64,000 bases of DNA from Methanothermobacter sp. K4 (GCF_022014235.1 NZ_JAKLTD010000001.1:539499-603498); one strand, 5' to 3'. Shown: positions 20,559 through 30,646, counted from the stretch's first letter. Program-made: numbers and translations. Notes: generated by a model from the letters alone, not told the origin.

Positions 20559-21280
20559 ATAAAGGAGACTTTATAAAAATCGAATTCACAGGTAAGGTCA
20601 AGGAGACCGGTGAGGTCTTTGACACAACAGACGAGGAAGTGGCTAAGGAGGCTGGACTTCAGATAAAGAAGACCTTTGGCCCCATACCAGTCGTTGTTGG
20701 AGGAGGACACCTCATAAAGGGTCTTGATGAGGCCGTTATCGGAATGGAGGAAGGCGAGGAAAAACACGTTGAAATTGAACCAGAGGACGCCTTCGGTAAC
20801 AGGGACCCAAAACTTGTCCAGCTCATACCCATGGGCGAATTCAAGAGGCAGGGAATAAAGCCCTACCCTGGAATGCCCCTGACTGTTGAGGGACATGAGG
20901 GCAGGGTCCTCAACGTCTCAGGTGGACGCGTGAGGGTGGACTTCAACCATGAACTTGCAGGTAAAATCCTCGAATACGACCTGAAGGTCACTGAGATAAT
21001 CACAGATGATGTTGAAAAGGTAAAGAGCATGATACAGCTCCACTACCCATCCCAGAACATGGACATCGACAAGACAGAGGTTGAAATAGATGATGGGCGC
21101 GTGAGGATCTGCATGGATGAGATGACACGCTTTGATAACAGGTCCTACATGGATGTTACCCTCACAAGGTTCAGGATAGCGAAGGACGTCTGGGAGAACA
21201 TTGAGGGCGTCACCAAGGTTGAATTTGCCGATGTATTTGAGAAGAGGGAAGAGGAGAAAGATGAGGATTCAGAGGAATAA
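20549..21280 (+). CDS. FKBP-type peptidyl-prolyl isomerase (long archaeal form)
   Basis: A 243-residue prolyl isomerase and chaperone. The FKBP core is interrupted by an insert-in-flap domain: [20 protein letters not shown], then [20 protein letters not shown], then [20 protein letters not shown] and [14 protein letters not shown]. This is the SlyD-like arrangement, extended by about 90 residues at the C-terminus and an acidic tail, as in archaeal FKBPs of 26-29 kDa. ACAGGAGG precedes the ATG, which lies inside the end of the upstream gene. Confidence 0.93.
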   Translation: MAVNKGDFIKIEFTGKVKETGEVFDTTDEEVAKEAGLQIKKTFGPIPVVVGGGHLIKGLDEAVIGMEEGEEKHVEIEPEDAFGNRDPKLVQLIPMGEFKRQGIKPYPGMPLTVEGHEGRVLNVSGGRVRVDFNHELAGKILEYDLKVTEIITDDVEKVKSMIQLHYPSQNMDIDKTEVEIDDGRVRICMDEMTRFDNRSYMDVTLTRFRIAKDVWENIEGVTKVEFADVFEKREEEKDEDSEE

Positions 21281-21431
21281 CTTCCTCAGAATCCACAAAT
21301 ACTTGATTGATTCTTGTAGAGAACATAACTTCAGAAGGAATTGCTGATTCTATTTTCATTTCACTGATGAGCTCACGATAAGAACTCACTTTTCCAAAAA
21401 TTATTAGGACCCCTAAAGAGAACAATATAAT

Positions 21432-22577
21432 ATGGATCCCCAGAGAGATGCACTCAGAATAGCACTCTATTATGCAATCTTCAGCCTTCTCTGGATACTC
21501 TCATCAGACTACATCCTCTATCTCATAGCACAGCCCCACGCTGTCATACAGCTTTCAATCATCAAGGGGTCCCTCTTCATACTCCTGACCTCACTTTTTC
21601 TTTTCGCGGTTCTGCGCCTCTACCTGCGGTCACTGAGCGATAAGGAGGAGTCACTGAGGATCAGTGAAAGGAAGTTCAGGTCACTCTTCATGGAACTCCC
21701 CGTTGGGGTGGTCCTCATGGATTCCGATGGAAGGATAGTGGAGTCAAACCCCACCGTCCGGGAGATTTTCAGGCAACCTGCAGATAACAGATTTATAGGT
21801 GAACTCCACGGGGACCTTGCAGCTGTCAGAAAAACTCAGGGGGAGTTCATGATAAGGCAGGGGGATAGATGGATACGGGTGCTCATAAGAAGGATTGATG
21901 GGGGGTTCCTGGGAATCTTTGAGGATCTAACAGATATAAAGAGGTCCGAGGAGAAAGCAAGAAGGTCCCTTGAGGCCAACAGAACACTCCTATCAGAACT
22001 CCACCACCGTGTCAAGAACAACCTTCAGATCATCTCAAGTCTAATAAACCTCCAGGCACGGGGAATGGAGCATGATTCATGTGAACTCATGAGGGCTCTG
22101 CAGCTTCGGATAAGGGCCATGGCACTGGTCCATGAGCTCCTCCTCTCCAATCCAGAGGCCAGCACAGTAAACCTTGCATCCTACACAGAGGGGCTCCTGT
22201 CATACCTGCGCGACATGTACAGGTCCAGTGTCCAGATTGAGGTTGATATCGGTGATGTGGAATTTGACATTGAGACGGCAGTTCCACTGGGACTCATTCT
22301 AAATGAACTTGTATCAAACAGCCTGAGACACGCATTCGATGATGGTGGAACTATCAGGGTATCCCTTGAGGATACCTCTAATGGTTTCCTTCTCAGGGTC
22401 AGTGATAATGGGAGGGGCCTTCCAGATGGCTTCAGCCTTGAGGAAGACGCAGGTCTTGGCCTGGCTATTGTTCTGGGTCTTGTGAGGCAGCTTGAAGGGA
22501 CACTCACATTTGAGTCGAGGGAGGGCACATCATTTCTGATAGAGTTCAGGGAGCCCAGCTACCCCCGGAGGGTTTAG
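21432..22577 (+). CDS. Membrane sensor histidine kinase (HisKA_2 type) with one PAS domain
   Basis: A 381-residue kinase. Two membrane segments (about residues 8-33 and 42-64) are followed by a PAS domain (about 78-160; MELPVGVVLMDSDGRIVESN), a phosphoacceptor region SELHHRVKNNLQIISSLINLQ near 190-210, and an ATP-binding part with LILNELVSNSLRHAF (N box) and VSDNGRGLPDGF (G box). HisKA_2 kinases of this kind are common in Methanothermobacter. No response regulator is nearby, so its partner is unknown. The 151 nt upstream show only AT-rich promoter-like sequence. Confidence 0.92.
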   Translation: MDPQRDALRIALYYAIFSLLWILSSDYILYLIAQPHAVIQLSIIKGSLFILLTSLFLFAVLRLYLRSLSDKEESLRISERKFRSLFMELPVGVVLMDSDGRIVESNPTVREIFRQPADNRFIGELHGDLAAVRKTQGEFMIRQGDRWIRVLIRRIDGGFLGIFEDLTDIKRSEEKARRSLEANRTLLSELHHRVKNNLQIISSLINLQARGMEHDSCELMRALQLRIRAMALVHELLLSNPEASTVNLASYTEGLLSYLRDMYRSSVQIEVDIGDVEFDIETAVPLGLILNELVSNSLRHAFDDGGTIRVSLEDTSNGFLLRVSDNGRGLPDGFSLEEDAGLGLAIVLGLVRQLEGTLTFESREGTSFLIEFREPSYPRRV

Positions 22578-22640
22578 GTATAGATCCTTTCCCAGGAACC
22601 GATCAGGGGTGTTATTAAATCTGTTTCACTTCTGATCAGT

Positions 22641-22997
22641 TTAAGTGGAGATCCTTGTTCCCAGAAAACGGATTATCCTTTCAGGGTCATTCATGAGTAT
22701 CCCGAGCACATTTTCAGGGCTGCCATAATAGGGTGCAAGGTACACGGTGTAAATCAGGTATGATAGAACAGCAAGGATACCCAGGATTATGAGGACGGCA
22801 ATGAGTATCTTAACACCGAGACCCATTCCCTTCCTTTCCCCTTCACCGGACTCAACCCGCTCCCTGAAGAGCTTATCAGCACACCTCTCACAGTAATTCT
22901 TCCCTCCAAGCTTCAGACGGCACTCCTCGCAGAGTATCCTCCCGCATATAATGCATGACGCCACACCTTCACGTTCAGGGTGCCTGTCACAGTTCAA
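22641..22997 (-). CDS. Small zinc-ribbon membrane protein
   Basis: A 118-residue protein with a B-box-like zinc-binding N-terminus: NCDRHPEREGVASCIICGRILCEECR and NYCERCADKLF give cysteines and a histidine for two zinc sites. A single membrane segment follows at about 58-85 (VKILIAVLIILGILAVLSYLI in part), then a short extracellular or luminal tail. The TTG start at 22997 has GAGGTGGTC 5 nt upstream, right after serS. Function unknown; such proteins may be adaptors. Confidence 0.7.
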   Translation of the reverse strand: MNCDRHPEREGVASCIICGRILCEECRLKLGGKNYCERCADKLFRERVESGEGERKGMGLGVKILIAVLIILGILAVLSYLIYTVYLAPYYGSPENVLGILMNDPERIIRFLGTRIST

Positions 22998-23011
22998 ATG
23001 ACCACCTCAGA

Positions 23012-24553
23012 TCAGTCCTTGCCGGGCCAGGTAACTATACGGGGCGCCTCAACACCCTCAACCCGCTCCCTTATGAATTCCGGCCATTTCCCAGTATCAA
23101 AGCCCTTCTGGGCCAGGAAACCGTATATCCACCTTGAAAGACCTATACCCGTGCATCCAGTCCATATGTTCATGTTACGGGCCTCCCTGATTGAGAATCC
23201 CTCAATGAAGTGTGTACCGTGGACATTGGCAGATACAACTGCCACACCCTTCTCCTGCCCTGGCAGTGAGAGCCTCATCTCATATTTGGGGACATCAGGA
23301 AACTCTATTCCCCTCTCCTCAACCCTTCTGCCCTCAAGGTAGAATGGGTCATCCCCCACCTCGGTGTACCATTCAAGTTCCAGTTCATCGGCGGCGTCAT
23401 ATGAGAGTTCAACGGTGCGGTCACGTATCTCCTCGGTGTCCTGGGGGGATGCCAGCCATACAAGTTCTATCCTCTGGAACTCATGGACCCTGTCGAGGCC
23501 CTTGGCTCCCCCCGCCTCCCACCTGTAGGTCCAGCCGCTCCTGTCAAAGAACTTTATGGGGAGGTCATCCAGATTCACCACCTCATGTGAGAGGAACTGG
23601 TAGAATGGCTCGCACTGGGCCGGTGCAATAACGTAACCGGGATCCTTCAGACCCCTCCTGAGGAGGTCCATTGGCACCTCCCTGTTTATGATGAGTTCAT
23701 TCTTGAACTCCTCAAAGGTTTCAGGGTCCCTGCGTGGCGCACTGCAGTAGTACATCCCCTCAGGCAGGCCCTCAAGGTACCTCATCCTGTTCATAACATC
23801 CAGAGGTATGAGCTTCGGGAAGAGACACTCAACGAATCCCAGTGGCTTCACGATTCTTTCAATGAGGAACTCCTCCAGTGCACGGTGCAGGGCGGTTATC
23901 TGGGGCCCGTAGAACCACTGTCCACGCCCTGGAAACTTTTTAACCCACCCGAGCCTCACGGCCTCCTCTGTGGGGTCTCCATCAAATAAGAACTCCCTTT
24001 TTTTGCTTCTTGCAACTATCTCCCCAGGTGTTGCCCTTGTGACCCTGGTTGTGAGGTCCGGTGATGATTCAACGAGGCTGAGGGCGTGCTTCACAACCCG
24101 GTCCACAACGTGTTTCCTGAGGTCTGACTCATCAAGGGGCTGGAATCTCACCATTATGGTGCCCTCTGAGATATTCGCGTCCTCCACAAATGGCAGGTCC
24201 CTGAGACCGGGGATTTCTGATACCCCGGGGGCGTCCATTTCAAGGGTGTAGTCCTCCACATTAACACCCCTCACACCGACCCTGTAACGGGGCCCAAGGA
24301 GCTGTCCCAGGGGCTTTTTGAGTCTCAGAAGGCCATCATGGGCCCTCACACGTCGCCCTGATTCCATTTCAAGTTTCAGGGTGTCCCCCCTGAGCTCCCA
24401 TGATTTTACATGTGAAGCCTCCTTCTCCTGGCCCTCAGGGACTCCCCTCCTGAGAATGTCTTTTTCAGCCTCTTTCAGGAACTCTTCAATGTCATTCTCT
24501 GCCTCTGGAACCTCTTTACTGAGTTTTATTATTCCCTTAAGTTTGAACTTCAT
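23012..24553 (-). CDS. serS: Seryl-tRNA synthetase, methanogenic (type 2) form
   Basis: A 513-residue enzyme charging tRNA-Ser. It is the rare archaeal SerRS: a long N-terminal tRNA-binding domain (about 1-160) and a class II core with motif 2 around WTYRWEAGGAKGLDRVHEFQRIE and motif 3 around NMNIWTGCTGIGLSRW. CSAPRRDPETF and PAQCEPFYQF contain the cysteines and glutamate region of the active-site zinc known for this type. GGTGATTGG precedes the ATG. Confidence 0.96.
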   Translation of the reverse strand: MKFKLKGIIKLSKEVPEAENDIEEFLKEAEKDILRRGVPEGQEKEASHVKSWELRGDTLKLEMESGRRVRAHDGLLRLKKPLGQLLGPRYRVGVRGVNVEDYTLEMDAPGVSEIPGLRDLPFVEDANISEGTIMVRFQPLDESDLRKHVVDRVVKHALSLVESSPDLTTRVTRATPGEIVARSKKREFLFDGDPTEEAVRLGWVKKFPGRGQWFYGPQITALHRALEEFLIERIVKPLGFVECLFPKLIPLDVMNRMRYLEGLPEGMYYCSAPRRDPETFEEFKNELIINREVPMDLLRRGLKDPGYVIAPAQCEPFYQFLSHEVVNLDDLPIKFFDRSGWTYRWEAGGAKGLDRVHEFQRIELVWLASPQDTEEIRDRTVELSYDAADELELEWYTEVGDDPFYLEGRRVEERGIEFPDVPKYEMRLSLPGQEKGVAVVSANVHGTHFIEGFSIREARNMNIWTGCTGIGLSRWIYGFLAQKGFDTGKWPEFIRERVEGVEAPRIVTWPGKD

Positions 24554-24593
24554 CCAATCACCACATGCTTAAGCCTGATTAAATCTGAATTCT

Positions 24594-24836
24594 TCAATTC
24601 TCTGAATTCTGTGATTTAAATCCCATCATATTTTCGACTATCATTTCAGAGAATATGAGGTCATCTGCGGTGTTCAGGGCTGTTCCAATGGAATCTGATT
24701 CCATGGTGAACCTTAATGTTGATCCTTCAATTTCAGATTCAACGTATGTCCTGTTTTCGGGTTCAAGTGCCTTCATAACTATCCTGGCTTCCTCCTCTGA
24801 TTCGTATTCCGCTTCTATGGTTACTGATATCCTCAT
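24594..24836 (-). CDS. pcc1: KEOPS complex subunit Pcc1
   Basis: An 80-residue protein with the Pcc1 pattern: an N-terminal strand ISVTIEAEYESEEEARIVMKALEPEN, then LRFTMESDSIGTALNTADDLI. Pcc1 is the dimerising subunit of KEOPS, which makes t6A37 on tRNA together with Kae1, Bud32 and Cgi121. GGAGGCCTGAA is the ribosome site. The serS gene follows on the same strand after 40 nt. Confidence 0.85.
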   Translation of the reverse strand: MRISVTIEAEYESEEEARIVMKALEPENRTYVESEIEGSTLRFTMESDSIGTALNTADDLIFSEMIVENMMGFKSQNSEN

Positions 24837-24872
24837 TTCAGGCCTCCTGTGTTATGTTACCACCCATCTAAT

Positions 24873-25655
24873 TTATCTCTCCATTGAGGCTATCCTCTCG
24901 GAGATTTCTCTTATGGCCCTGAAGGCAGCTGATTCCGGGTGCATGGCAAGGGGCTCGCCCCTCATATCAGCCGCCACAACGGTCTTATCTGCGGGTACAC
25001 AGCCAAGCACGTCAATTCCAGCTGCCTCAAGCCGTTCACGCATGAATTCTTCATCCCCTCTCCCGGAGACCTTGTTGATTATGGCCATTATTCTCTTAAC
25101 TCCGATATCGGCCGCCAGCTTCTTTATTCGGGATGCTGTTTCAAGTGATTTGAGGCCTGGTTCAACCACCACCACCATCAGATCAACGGATTCCGCGGTC
25201 CTCCTCCCGAGGTGCTCTATTCCGGCCTCCATATCAAGGATCACCATCTCATCCTTTCTGAGTATCAGGTGACGGAGCAGGGCCTTGAGGAGCACCGAGG
25301 CAGGGCAGACACAGCCGTCGCCACCATGCTCCACGGTACCCATCACCATCACCCTGAGGTTGGGTCTCCGGGGGTGCTGGATGGAGAGTGAATCTGGAAG
25401 GTCACTTATCCTTGGGTTGAGCCTGAATACCTCACCGAAGGATGAACCCGGCTCTGCCCCTGTTCGCTCCCTTATAATATCCCTCATCCGGGATATGGGT
25501 GTTATCTCCTCATCTATGCCTATACTGGATGCAAGGTTCATGTCGGGGTCGGCGTCGATGGCGAAGACCCTGAATTTCCCAGAGAATATGCAGGCCAGGG
25601 TGCCGGCTATGGTTGTCTTGCCCACCCCACCCTTACCGGTTATGGCTATCTTCAT
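24873..25655 (-). CDS. CooC/MinD-type ATPase
   Basis: A 260-residue P-loop ATPase starting [20 protein letters not shown], a deviant Walker A with the signature lysine of the MinD/CooC family. [15 protein letters not shown] and [16 protein letters not shown] follow; the latter is typical of CooC, the ATPase that helps insert nickel into CO dehydrogenase. Between them, [16 protein letters not shown] carries the CxC that binds metal in CooC. The start at 25655 is chosen because the family begins right before the P-loop; a longer upstream frame exists. Probable nickel (or other metal) chaperone; target unknown. Confidence 0.82.
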   Translation of the reverse strand: MKIAITGKGGVGKTTIAGTLACIFSGKFRVFAIDADPDMNLASSIGIDEEITPISRMRDIIRERTGAEPGSSFGEVFRLNPRISDLPDSLSIQHPRRPNLRVMVMGTVEHGGDGCVCPASVLLKALLRHLILRKDEMVILDMEAGIEHLGRRTAESVDLMVVVVEPGLKSLETASRIKKLAADIGVKRIMAIINKVSGRGDEEFMRERLEAAGIDVLGCVPADKTVVAADMRGEPLAMHPESAAFRAIREISERIASMER

Positions 25656-25824
25656 GATGACACCATGGAAACTTTTAAAAACCATCCCTGCTAATTATAT
25701 GTATCCTTATATTTTTCAGGTTGGATCTATTAACTGTTTGGCTTCCAAGACAATATTTATTAATGGTTACCGAGATACTCATTTCATAGTTATTCTCATG
25801 GACATGATTACAGGAGGATTATTC

Positions 25825-26307
25825 ATGGTTCGTGCATACACAAGAAGAGAGTACATCAAGAAGATTCCAGGTTCAAAGATAGTTCAATATGATATGGGTA
25901 ACCTCTCAGCTGAATTCCCGATTTCACTGAGCGTTGCTGTTAAGGCACCCACCCAGATAACCCATAATGCCCTGGAGGCAGCCAGGATAGCCTCAAACCG
26001 TTACATGCAGAGGAAGGCCGGTAGGATGGGTTACCACCTTAAGATAAGGGTCTACCCCCACCACATAGTCCGCGAAAACCCCATGGCGACAGGGGCAGGG
26101 GCTGACCGTGTTCAGGACGGGATGAGGAAGGCATTCGGGAAACCTGTGAGTACAGTGGCCCTTGTTAAGAAGAACCAGAAGATAATCACAATCGAGACAA
26201 ACAAGAAGAACTTCAAGGATGCCAAGGAGGCCCTCAGAAGGGCTGCAATGAAGTTCCCTGTTCCATGCAGGATTGTGATTGACAGGGGCGAGGAACTCGT
26301 AAAATAA
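25825..26307 (+). CDS. rpl10e: Large ribosomal subunit protein L10e (uL16)
   Basis: A 160-residue ribosomal protein, the archaeal/eukaryal L10e counterpart of bacterial L16. It begins [35 protein letters not shown] and [16 protein letters not shown] are hallmarks near the peptidyl-transferase side. ACAGGAGGATTATTC places the start at 25825; the open frame runs upstream without a sensible ribosome site. Divergent from the CooC-like gene. Confidence 0.97.
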   Translation: MVRAYTRREYIKKIPGSKIVQYDMGNLSAEFPISLSVAVKAPTQITHNALEAARIASNRYMQRKAGRMGYHLKIRVYPHHIVRENPMATGAGADRVQDGMRKAFGKPVSTVALVKKNQKIITIETNKKNFKDAKEALRRAAMKFPVPCRIVIDRGEELVK

Positions 26308-26365
26308 AATTCTAATTTTTTCCATATTCACATTTTTAATGACACCAACTAGTTCAGGGGATAAA

Positions 26366-28636
26366 ATGGTTAAGTATGTGGCGTTTTTTGAGGAACTCGG
26401 TAAGGATGATGTGGGAATCGCTGGTGGAAAGGGTGCAAACCTGGGTGAACTTACACAGGCAGGCATACCTGTCCCCCCGGGATTCGTGGTTACAGCGGCA
26501 ACCTATGACAAATTCATGACAGACACGGGACTTCAGCCCATTGTAATGGACATGCTTGAAAACCTTGACGTCAACGATACAAAGGAACTGCAGAAGGTAT
26601 CCGCTGAGATAAAGGATATAATAACATCCACAGAGATACCAGAGGATATACAGACACTCATAATAGAATCATACAACGCACTCTGCCATAGGATAGGGAA
26701 GGATGATGTGTACGTCGCCATACGTTCCTCAGCCACAGCAGAGGACCTCCCCGAGGCATCATTCGCTGGTCAGCAGGACACCTTCCTCAACATAAGGGGC
26801 GCCGAGGATGTCATGGAGTATGTCAGGAAGTGCTGGGCATCCCTCTTCGAGGCCAGGGCCATATTCTACAGGGAGGAGAACAACTTCGACCACTCCCGGG
26901 TCTACATAGCGGTTGTTGTCCAGGAGATGGTTGACGCTGAAAAGGCGGGGGTCATGTTCACAGTCCACCCATCAACAGGGGAGGATAAGATCCTCATTGA
27001 GGGTTCCTGGGGCCTCGGTGAGGCCGTGGTGTCAGGTTCAGTGACCCCTGACACCTACTGGGTTGATAAGAGCACAGGTAAACTCCTTGAATTCACTGTC
27101 GGCGAGAAGAATGTCATGTTCACAAGGGAGGATGGCAGGACAGTGAAAAAGGAGGTCCCCCCTGAACTTCGAAACAAGAGGGTCCTATCTGATGAGGAGA
27201 TAGCCGCCCTCTCGGAGATGGGCAGAAGGATACAGGAACACTATGGCTCACCACAGGATACCGAGTGGGCCATAATGGATGGGGAGGTTTACATGCTACA
27301 GTCAAGGCCCATAACAACCCTCGGGGAAGCCGTGGAGGAAGGAGAGGTTAAGTCAAAGGACATCATACTCAAGGGCCTCGGGGCAAGCCCCGGCCTTGCA
27401 TCAGGTAAGGTCAAGATAATAAGGGAGATCCATGAACTGGATAAGATACAGCTCGGCGACATCCTCGTCACGGTAATGACAACCCCTGACATGGTTCCTG
27501 CAATGAAGAGGGCAAGCGGTATAATAACCGATGAGGGCGGTGTCACCTGTCATGCTGCGATAGTATCAAGGGAACTTGGAATACCCTGTGTTGTCGGTAC
27601 CGGAAATGCAACTGAGGTTTTAAGGGAGAACCAGGTTGTCAGCATCGACGGTAACAAGGGACTCGTCTATGAGGGTCGCGTCGTAGAAGAGGAGAAGAAG
27701 GAGTCTGCCCAGGAATCCGTCACCGTCGAGTCACCCATACTCACAGTTACAGAGGTCAAGATTAATGTGAGCATGCCCGAGGCTGCAAGGAAGGCCGCAG
27801 CAACAGGTGCAGATGGGGTTGGACTTCTGAGGACCGAGCACATGATGCTCACAACAGGCGTACACCCAAGGAAATTCATTGAGGACGGACGTGAGGATGA
27901 ACTTGTGAGGATCCTCGCAGAGAACATCCTCAAGGTTGCAGATGAGTTCTACCCACGCCCAGTATGGTACAGGACCCTTGACGCGCCCACAGATGAATTC
28001 AAAACCCTTGAGGGTGGTGAGAATGAACCCTACGAACACAACCCAATGCTGGGCTGGAGGGGTATACGCAGGGAACTGGATGAGCCAGAGATCCTCAGGG
28101 CAGAGTTCAGGGCCATAAAGAAACTCCATGAACAGGGCTACACCAACATAGGCATAATGATACCCCTGGTACAGCACCCTGATGAACTCAGGAAGGCCAA
28201 GAGGATAGCAGAGGAGGCGGGCCTTAAGCCCCACAGGGACGTTGAATTCGGTATCATGGTGGAGACACCTGCAGCTGCACTCATAATCGAGGACTTCATT
28301 GCAGAGGGCGTCGACTTTGTGAGCTTCGGTACAAATGACCTCACCCAGTACACCCTTGCAATAGACAGGAACAATGAACACGTGGCAGACCTCTACACGG
28401 AGGGTCACCCCGCGGTCCTCAAACTCATTGAGAGGGTTATAAAGAAATGCAATGAGGCCGGGGTTAAAACCAGTATCTGTGGCCAGGCAGGAAGCATCCC
28501 ACGGATAGTCGAGAAACTGGTGGAGCTCGGAATAAGCAGTGTATCCGCCAACACAGATGCGGTTGCCGAGGTGAGGAAGACAGTTGCAAGGGCAGAACAG
28601 AGACTCCTCCTTAAGGCGGCAAGGAAACTTCTCTAA
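26366..28636 (+). CDS. ppsA: Phosphoenolpyruvate synthase
   Basis: A 756-residue enzyme converting pyruvate and ATP to PEP, AMP and phosphate; in methanogens it opens gluconeogenesis from pyruvate. The ATP-binding domain has ELGKDDVGIAGGKGANLGEL and RSSATAEDLPEASFAGQQD. The swivelling phospho-histidine domain has GGVTCHAAIVSRELGIPCVVG (histidine near residue 395). The C-terminal PEP/pyruvate barrel has GTNDLTQYTLAIDRNN and ICGQAGS. The start at 26366 (MVKYVAFF) is preferred over an ATG nine codons upstream by family length and the GGGG stretch before it. Confidence 0.97.
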   Translation: MVKYVAFFEELGKDDVGIAGGKGANLGELTQAGIPVPPGFVVTAATYDKFMTDTGLQPIVMDMLENLDVNDTKELQKVSAEIKDIITSTEIPEDIQTLIIESYNALCHRIGKDDVYVAIRSSATAEDLPEASFAGQQDTFLNIRGAEDVMEYVRKCWASLFEARAIFYREENNFDHSRVYIAVVVQEMVDAEKAGVMFTVHPSTGEDKILIEGSWGLGEAVVSGSVTPDTYWVDKSTGKLLEFTVGEKNVMFTREDGRTVKKEVPPELRNKRVLSDEEIAALSEMGRRIQEHYGSPQDTEWAIMDGEVYMLQSRPITTLGEAVEEGEVKSKDIILKGLGASPGLASGKVKIIREIHELDKIQLGDILVTVMTTPDMVPAMKRASGIITDEGGVTCHAAIVSRELGIPCVVGTGNATEVLRENQVVSIDGNKGLVYEGRVVEEEKKESAQESVTVESPILTVTEVKINVSMPEAARKAAATGADGVGLLRTEHMMLTTGVHPRKFIEDGREDELVRILAENILKVADEFYPRPVWYRTLDAPTDEFKTLEGGENEPYEHNPMLGWRGIRRELDEPEILRAEFRAIKKLHEQGYTNIGIMIPLVQHPDELRKAKRIAEEAGLKPHRDVEFGIMVETPAAALIIEDFIAEGVDFVSFGTNDLTQYTLAIDRNNEHVADLYTEGHPAVLKLIERVIKKCNEAGVKTSICGQAGSIPRIVEKLVELGISSVSANTDAVAEVRKTVARAEQRLLLKAARKLL

Positions 28637-28676
28637 AACCTCTTTTCACATATAAATTAATTTTCTGGGCGTAAAA

Positions 28677-29822
28677 ATGGATGAAAAGGGCCTCCCCGAG
28701 GAAAGGGTCCTCGAACTTCTTGAGGAATTCAGGTCAAGGGACATGACCTACACCTCAGGCAGGATACTTGGATCCATGTGCACATCTTCACACCCCCTGG
28801 CAAGGAGGGTTTACTGTGACTTCCTGGAGTCCAACCTTGGCGACCCCGGACTCTTCAAGGGAACCAGGGAGCTCGAATCCCGTGTTATAGGCATGCTGGG
28901 GGAACTCCTATCAGGACCAGGTGCAGCGGGTCACATAATAACAGGGGGCACCGAGGCCAACCTCATGGCCATGAGGGCCGCCAGGAACATGGCAGGAGTG
29001 GATAAACCCGAGATAATCGTCCCTAAATCCGCCCATTTCTCCTTCAGAAAGGCCTCAGATATAATGGGTCTTGAGCTCAGGGAGGCGGAGCTGGACAGGG
29101 ACTACCGTGTTGATGTGGGGTCTGTCAGGGAGATGATATCCGATAACACCGTGGCCGTCGTGGGGGTTGCAGGGACAACTGAACTCGGGAGGATAGACCC
29201 CATAGCAGAGCTCTCAGATATCTGTATTGAGGAGGACATCCACCTCCACGTGGACGCAGCATTCGGGGGCTTCATAATACCATTCTTACGGGATGCAGGT
29301 TTTGAACTCCCTGAATTTGACTTTAAACTCCCTGGTGTCTCATCCATCACCATAGACCCCCATAAGATGGGTCTGGCCCCGATACCCAGTGGATGCATAC
29401 TCTTCAGGGACGAAACCTACCTCGACGCCATGAGCATAGAGACCCCCTACCTCACAGAGAAGCAGCAGTCAACGATAGTCGGCACAAGGACAGGGGCCTC
29501 TGCAGCTGCAACATGGGCGGTCCTCAGACACATGGGACGTAGCGGGTACCGTGAACTCGCCCTGAGGGTGATGGATGTGACCTCCAGGTTGAATGAGGGC
29601 CTTAAGGATCTGGGCTATGAACCGGTAATTGAATCGGAACTCAACATAGTGGGATTCAATCATCCATCCATCAGTCCAGAGAAACTTGCCTCCAGACTCG
29701 AGGAGATGGGGTGGGCTGTCTCTGTATCAGCATGCCCCCCAGCCATAAGGGTTGTTGTCATGCCCCACATCAAGAGGGAGCACATTGAACTATTCCTTGA
29801 GGATCTCAAAACCCTTATTTAG
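28677..29822 (+). CDS. mfnA: L-tyrosine / L-aspartate decarboxylase MfnA
   Basis: A 381-residue PLP-dependent group II decarboxylase. In methanogens MfnA makes tyramine for methanofuran and can also give beta-alanine for coenzyme A. HVDAAFGGFIIPF contains the aspartate that pairs with the PLP ring, and ITIDPHKMGLAPIPSG the PLP-binding lysine. GTRTGASAAATWAVL and the early ITGGTEANLMAMRAAR also fit. It follows ppsA by 40 nt and may be co-transcribed. Confidence 0.93.
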   Translation: MDEKGLPEERVLELLEEFRSRDMTYTSGRILGSMCTSSHPLARRVYCDFLESNLGDPGLFKGTRELESRVIGMLGELLSGPGAAGHIITGGTEANLMAMRAARNMAGVDKPEIIVPKSAHFSFRKASDIMGLELREAELDRDYRVDVGSVREMISDNTVAVVGVAGTTELGRIDPIAELSDICIEEDIHLHVDAAFGGFIIPFLRDAGFELPEFDFKLPGVSSITIDPHKMGLAPIPSGCILFRDETYLDAMSIETPYLTEKQQSTIVGTRTGASAAATWAVLRHMGRSGYRELALRVMDVTSRLNEGLKDLGYEPVIESELNIVGFNHPSISPEKLASRLEEMGWAVSVSACPPAIRVVVMPHIKREHIELFLEDLKTLI

Positions 29823-29865
29823 AAGTTAAACTTGATGGCTCTGCCAGTCTTAAGATTCTGAACTT

Positions 29866-29952
29866 AACATGGATTCCTGATGTAATTATGAGGATATCTG
29901 CAACTTGTCAAACAATGGATTCTGGATGGTAGTAATGATGAGGATATCTACA
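29866..29952 (+). repeat. Tandem-duplicated start region before fumarase beta, with 14-codon mini-ORF
   Basis: AACATGGATTCCTGATGTAA (from 29866) recurs, diverged, as AACAATGGATTCTGGATGGT (from 29911), and each is followed by ATGAGGATATCT. The first copy opens a mini-ORF (29889-29933, peptide MRISATCQTMDSGW) ending 4 nt before the gene start, whose protein begins MRISTP. The ATG-to-ATG step is 49 nt. Confidence 0.8.
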
Positions 29953-30432
29953 CCAACAACGAGAAGGGAACTTGAGGGGCTCAGTCCCGGAGACCGTGTT
30001 ATCATAGATGGGATCATATACACTGGAAGGGATGCGGCCCTCCCCAAACTTGTTGATGCCCTTAAGAGGGGTGAGGAGCCATTTGATGTGAGGGGTGCTG
30101 CGATAATGCACACCGCAGTAAGCCCGGCGGGGATAGCCCCCACGAGCAGCAACAAGGAGGACATAGAGGAGAGCATGCCCTACCTGGCATCAAGGGGGGT
30201 GCTGGTTCACATAGGTAAGGGAAAACTTAAGGAGGAAACCGTGAGGGCGCTCGGTGATGCCGGGGCGATTTTCATTGTAACACCACCCGTCGCCGCACTC
30301 CTAACAAGCCGTATTAAATCAAGAAGAGTCGCAGCATTCGAGGAGGAGGGGATGGAGGCCATCTTTGAGCTTAAGGTTGAGGGAATACCTGGTATAGTAG
30401 CGGCAGCCTGTGGAAGGTCAGTCTACGATTGA
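29938..30432 (+). CDS. Class I fumarate hydratase, beta subunit / C-terminal domain
   Basis: A 164-residue protein corresponding to the beta (C-terminal) part of two-subunit class I fumarase or L(+)-tartrate dehydratase, which interconverts fumarate and malate in the incomplete reductive TCA route. VIIDGIIYTGRDAALPKL, AAIMHTAVSPAGIAPTSSNK and LVHIGKGKL are signatures of this subunit. The partner alpha subunit is not in the window. Start: ATG at 29938 or 29935 (adjacent ATGATG); a diverged copy of the start lies 49 nt upstream. Confidence 0.88.
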   Translation: MRISTPTTRRELEGLSPGDRVIIDGIIYTGRDAALPKLVDALKRGEEPFDVRGAAIMHTAVSPAGIAPTSSNKEDIEESMPYLASRGVLVHIGKGKLKEETVRALGDAGAIFIVTPPVAALLTSRIKSRRVAAFEEEGMEAIFELKVEGIPGIVAAACGRSVYD

Positions 30433-30552
30433 TGATCAGTTACTCCAGCCACTCTTTCCTCAGGGATCAGTTTATATCAATTCTCGTGATACGTCTTATT
30501 CTTATTCGTTTTTAAGAAGTTTAGATCTGTTATTTTGGTTATCTGACGGCTT

Positions 30553-30640
30553 GGGGTAACTCTACCCTGGCTGTTTTGTTTGGGACAATGACAGCAACAG
30601 GGTGACAACAGGGGGTAACTCCACCCCAGGGTCGTTTTAT
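30553..30640. repeat. Two-copy GGGGTAACTCYACCC repeat between fumarase beta and upp
   Basis: GGGGTAACTCTACCCTGG (from 30553) and GGGGTAACTCCACCCCAGG (from 30612) are direct repeats 59 nt apart, each followed by a similar T-rich end (CTGTTTTGTTT / GTCGTTTTATTC). Each copy can fold into a small hairpin (GGGGT / ACCCC). Lying between convergent genes, they could be two terminators produced by duplication. Confidence 0.65.
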
Positions 30641-30646
30641 TCTTAT

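Noticed and set aside
27731-28408. 225-codon minus-strand open frame inside ppsA
   Set aside because: It is a shadow of the conserved PEP synthase coding sequence, with biased residues and no promoter.
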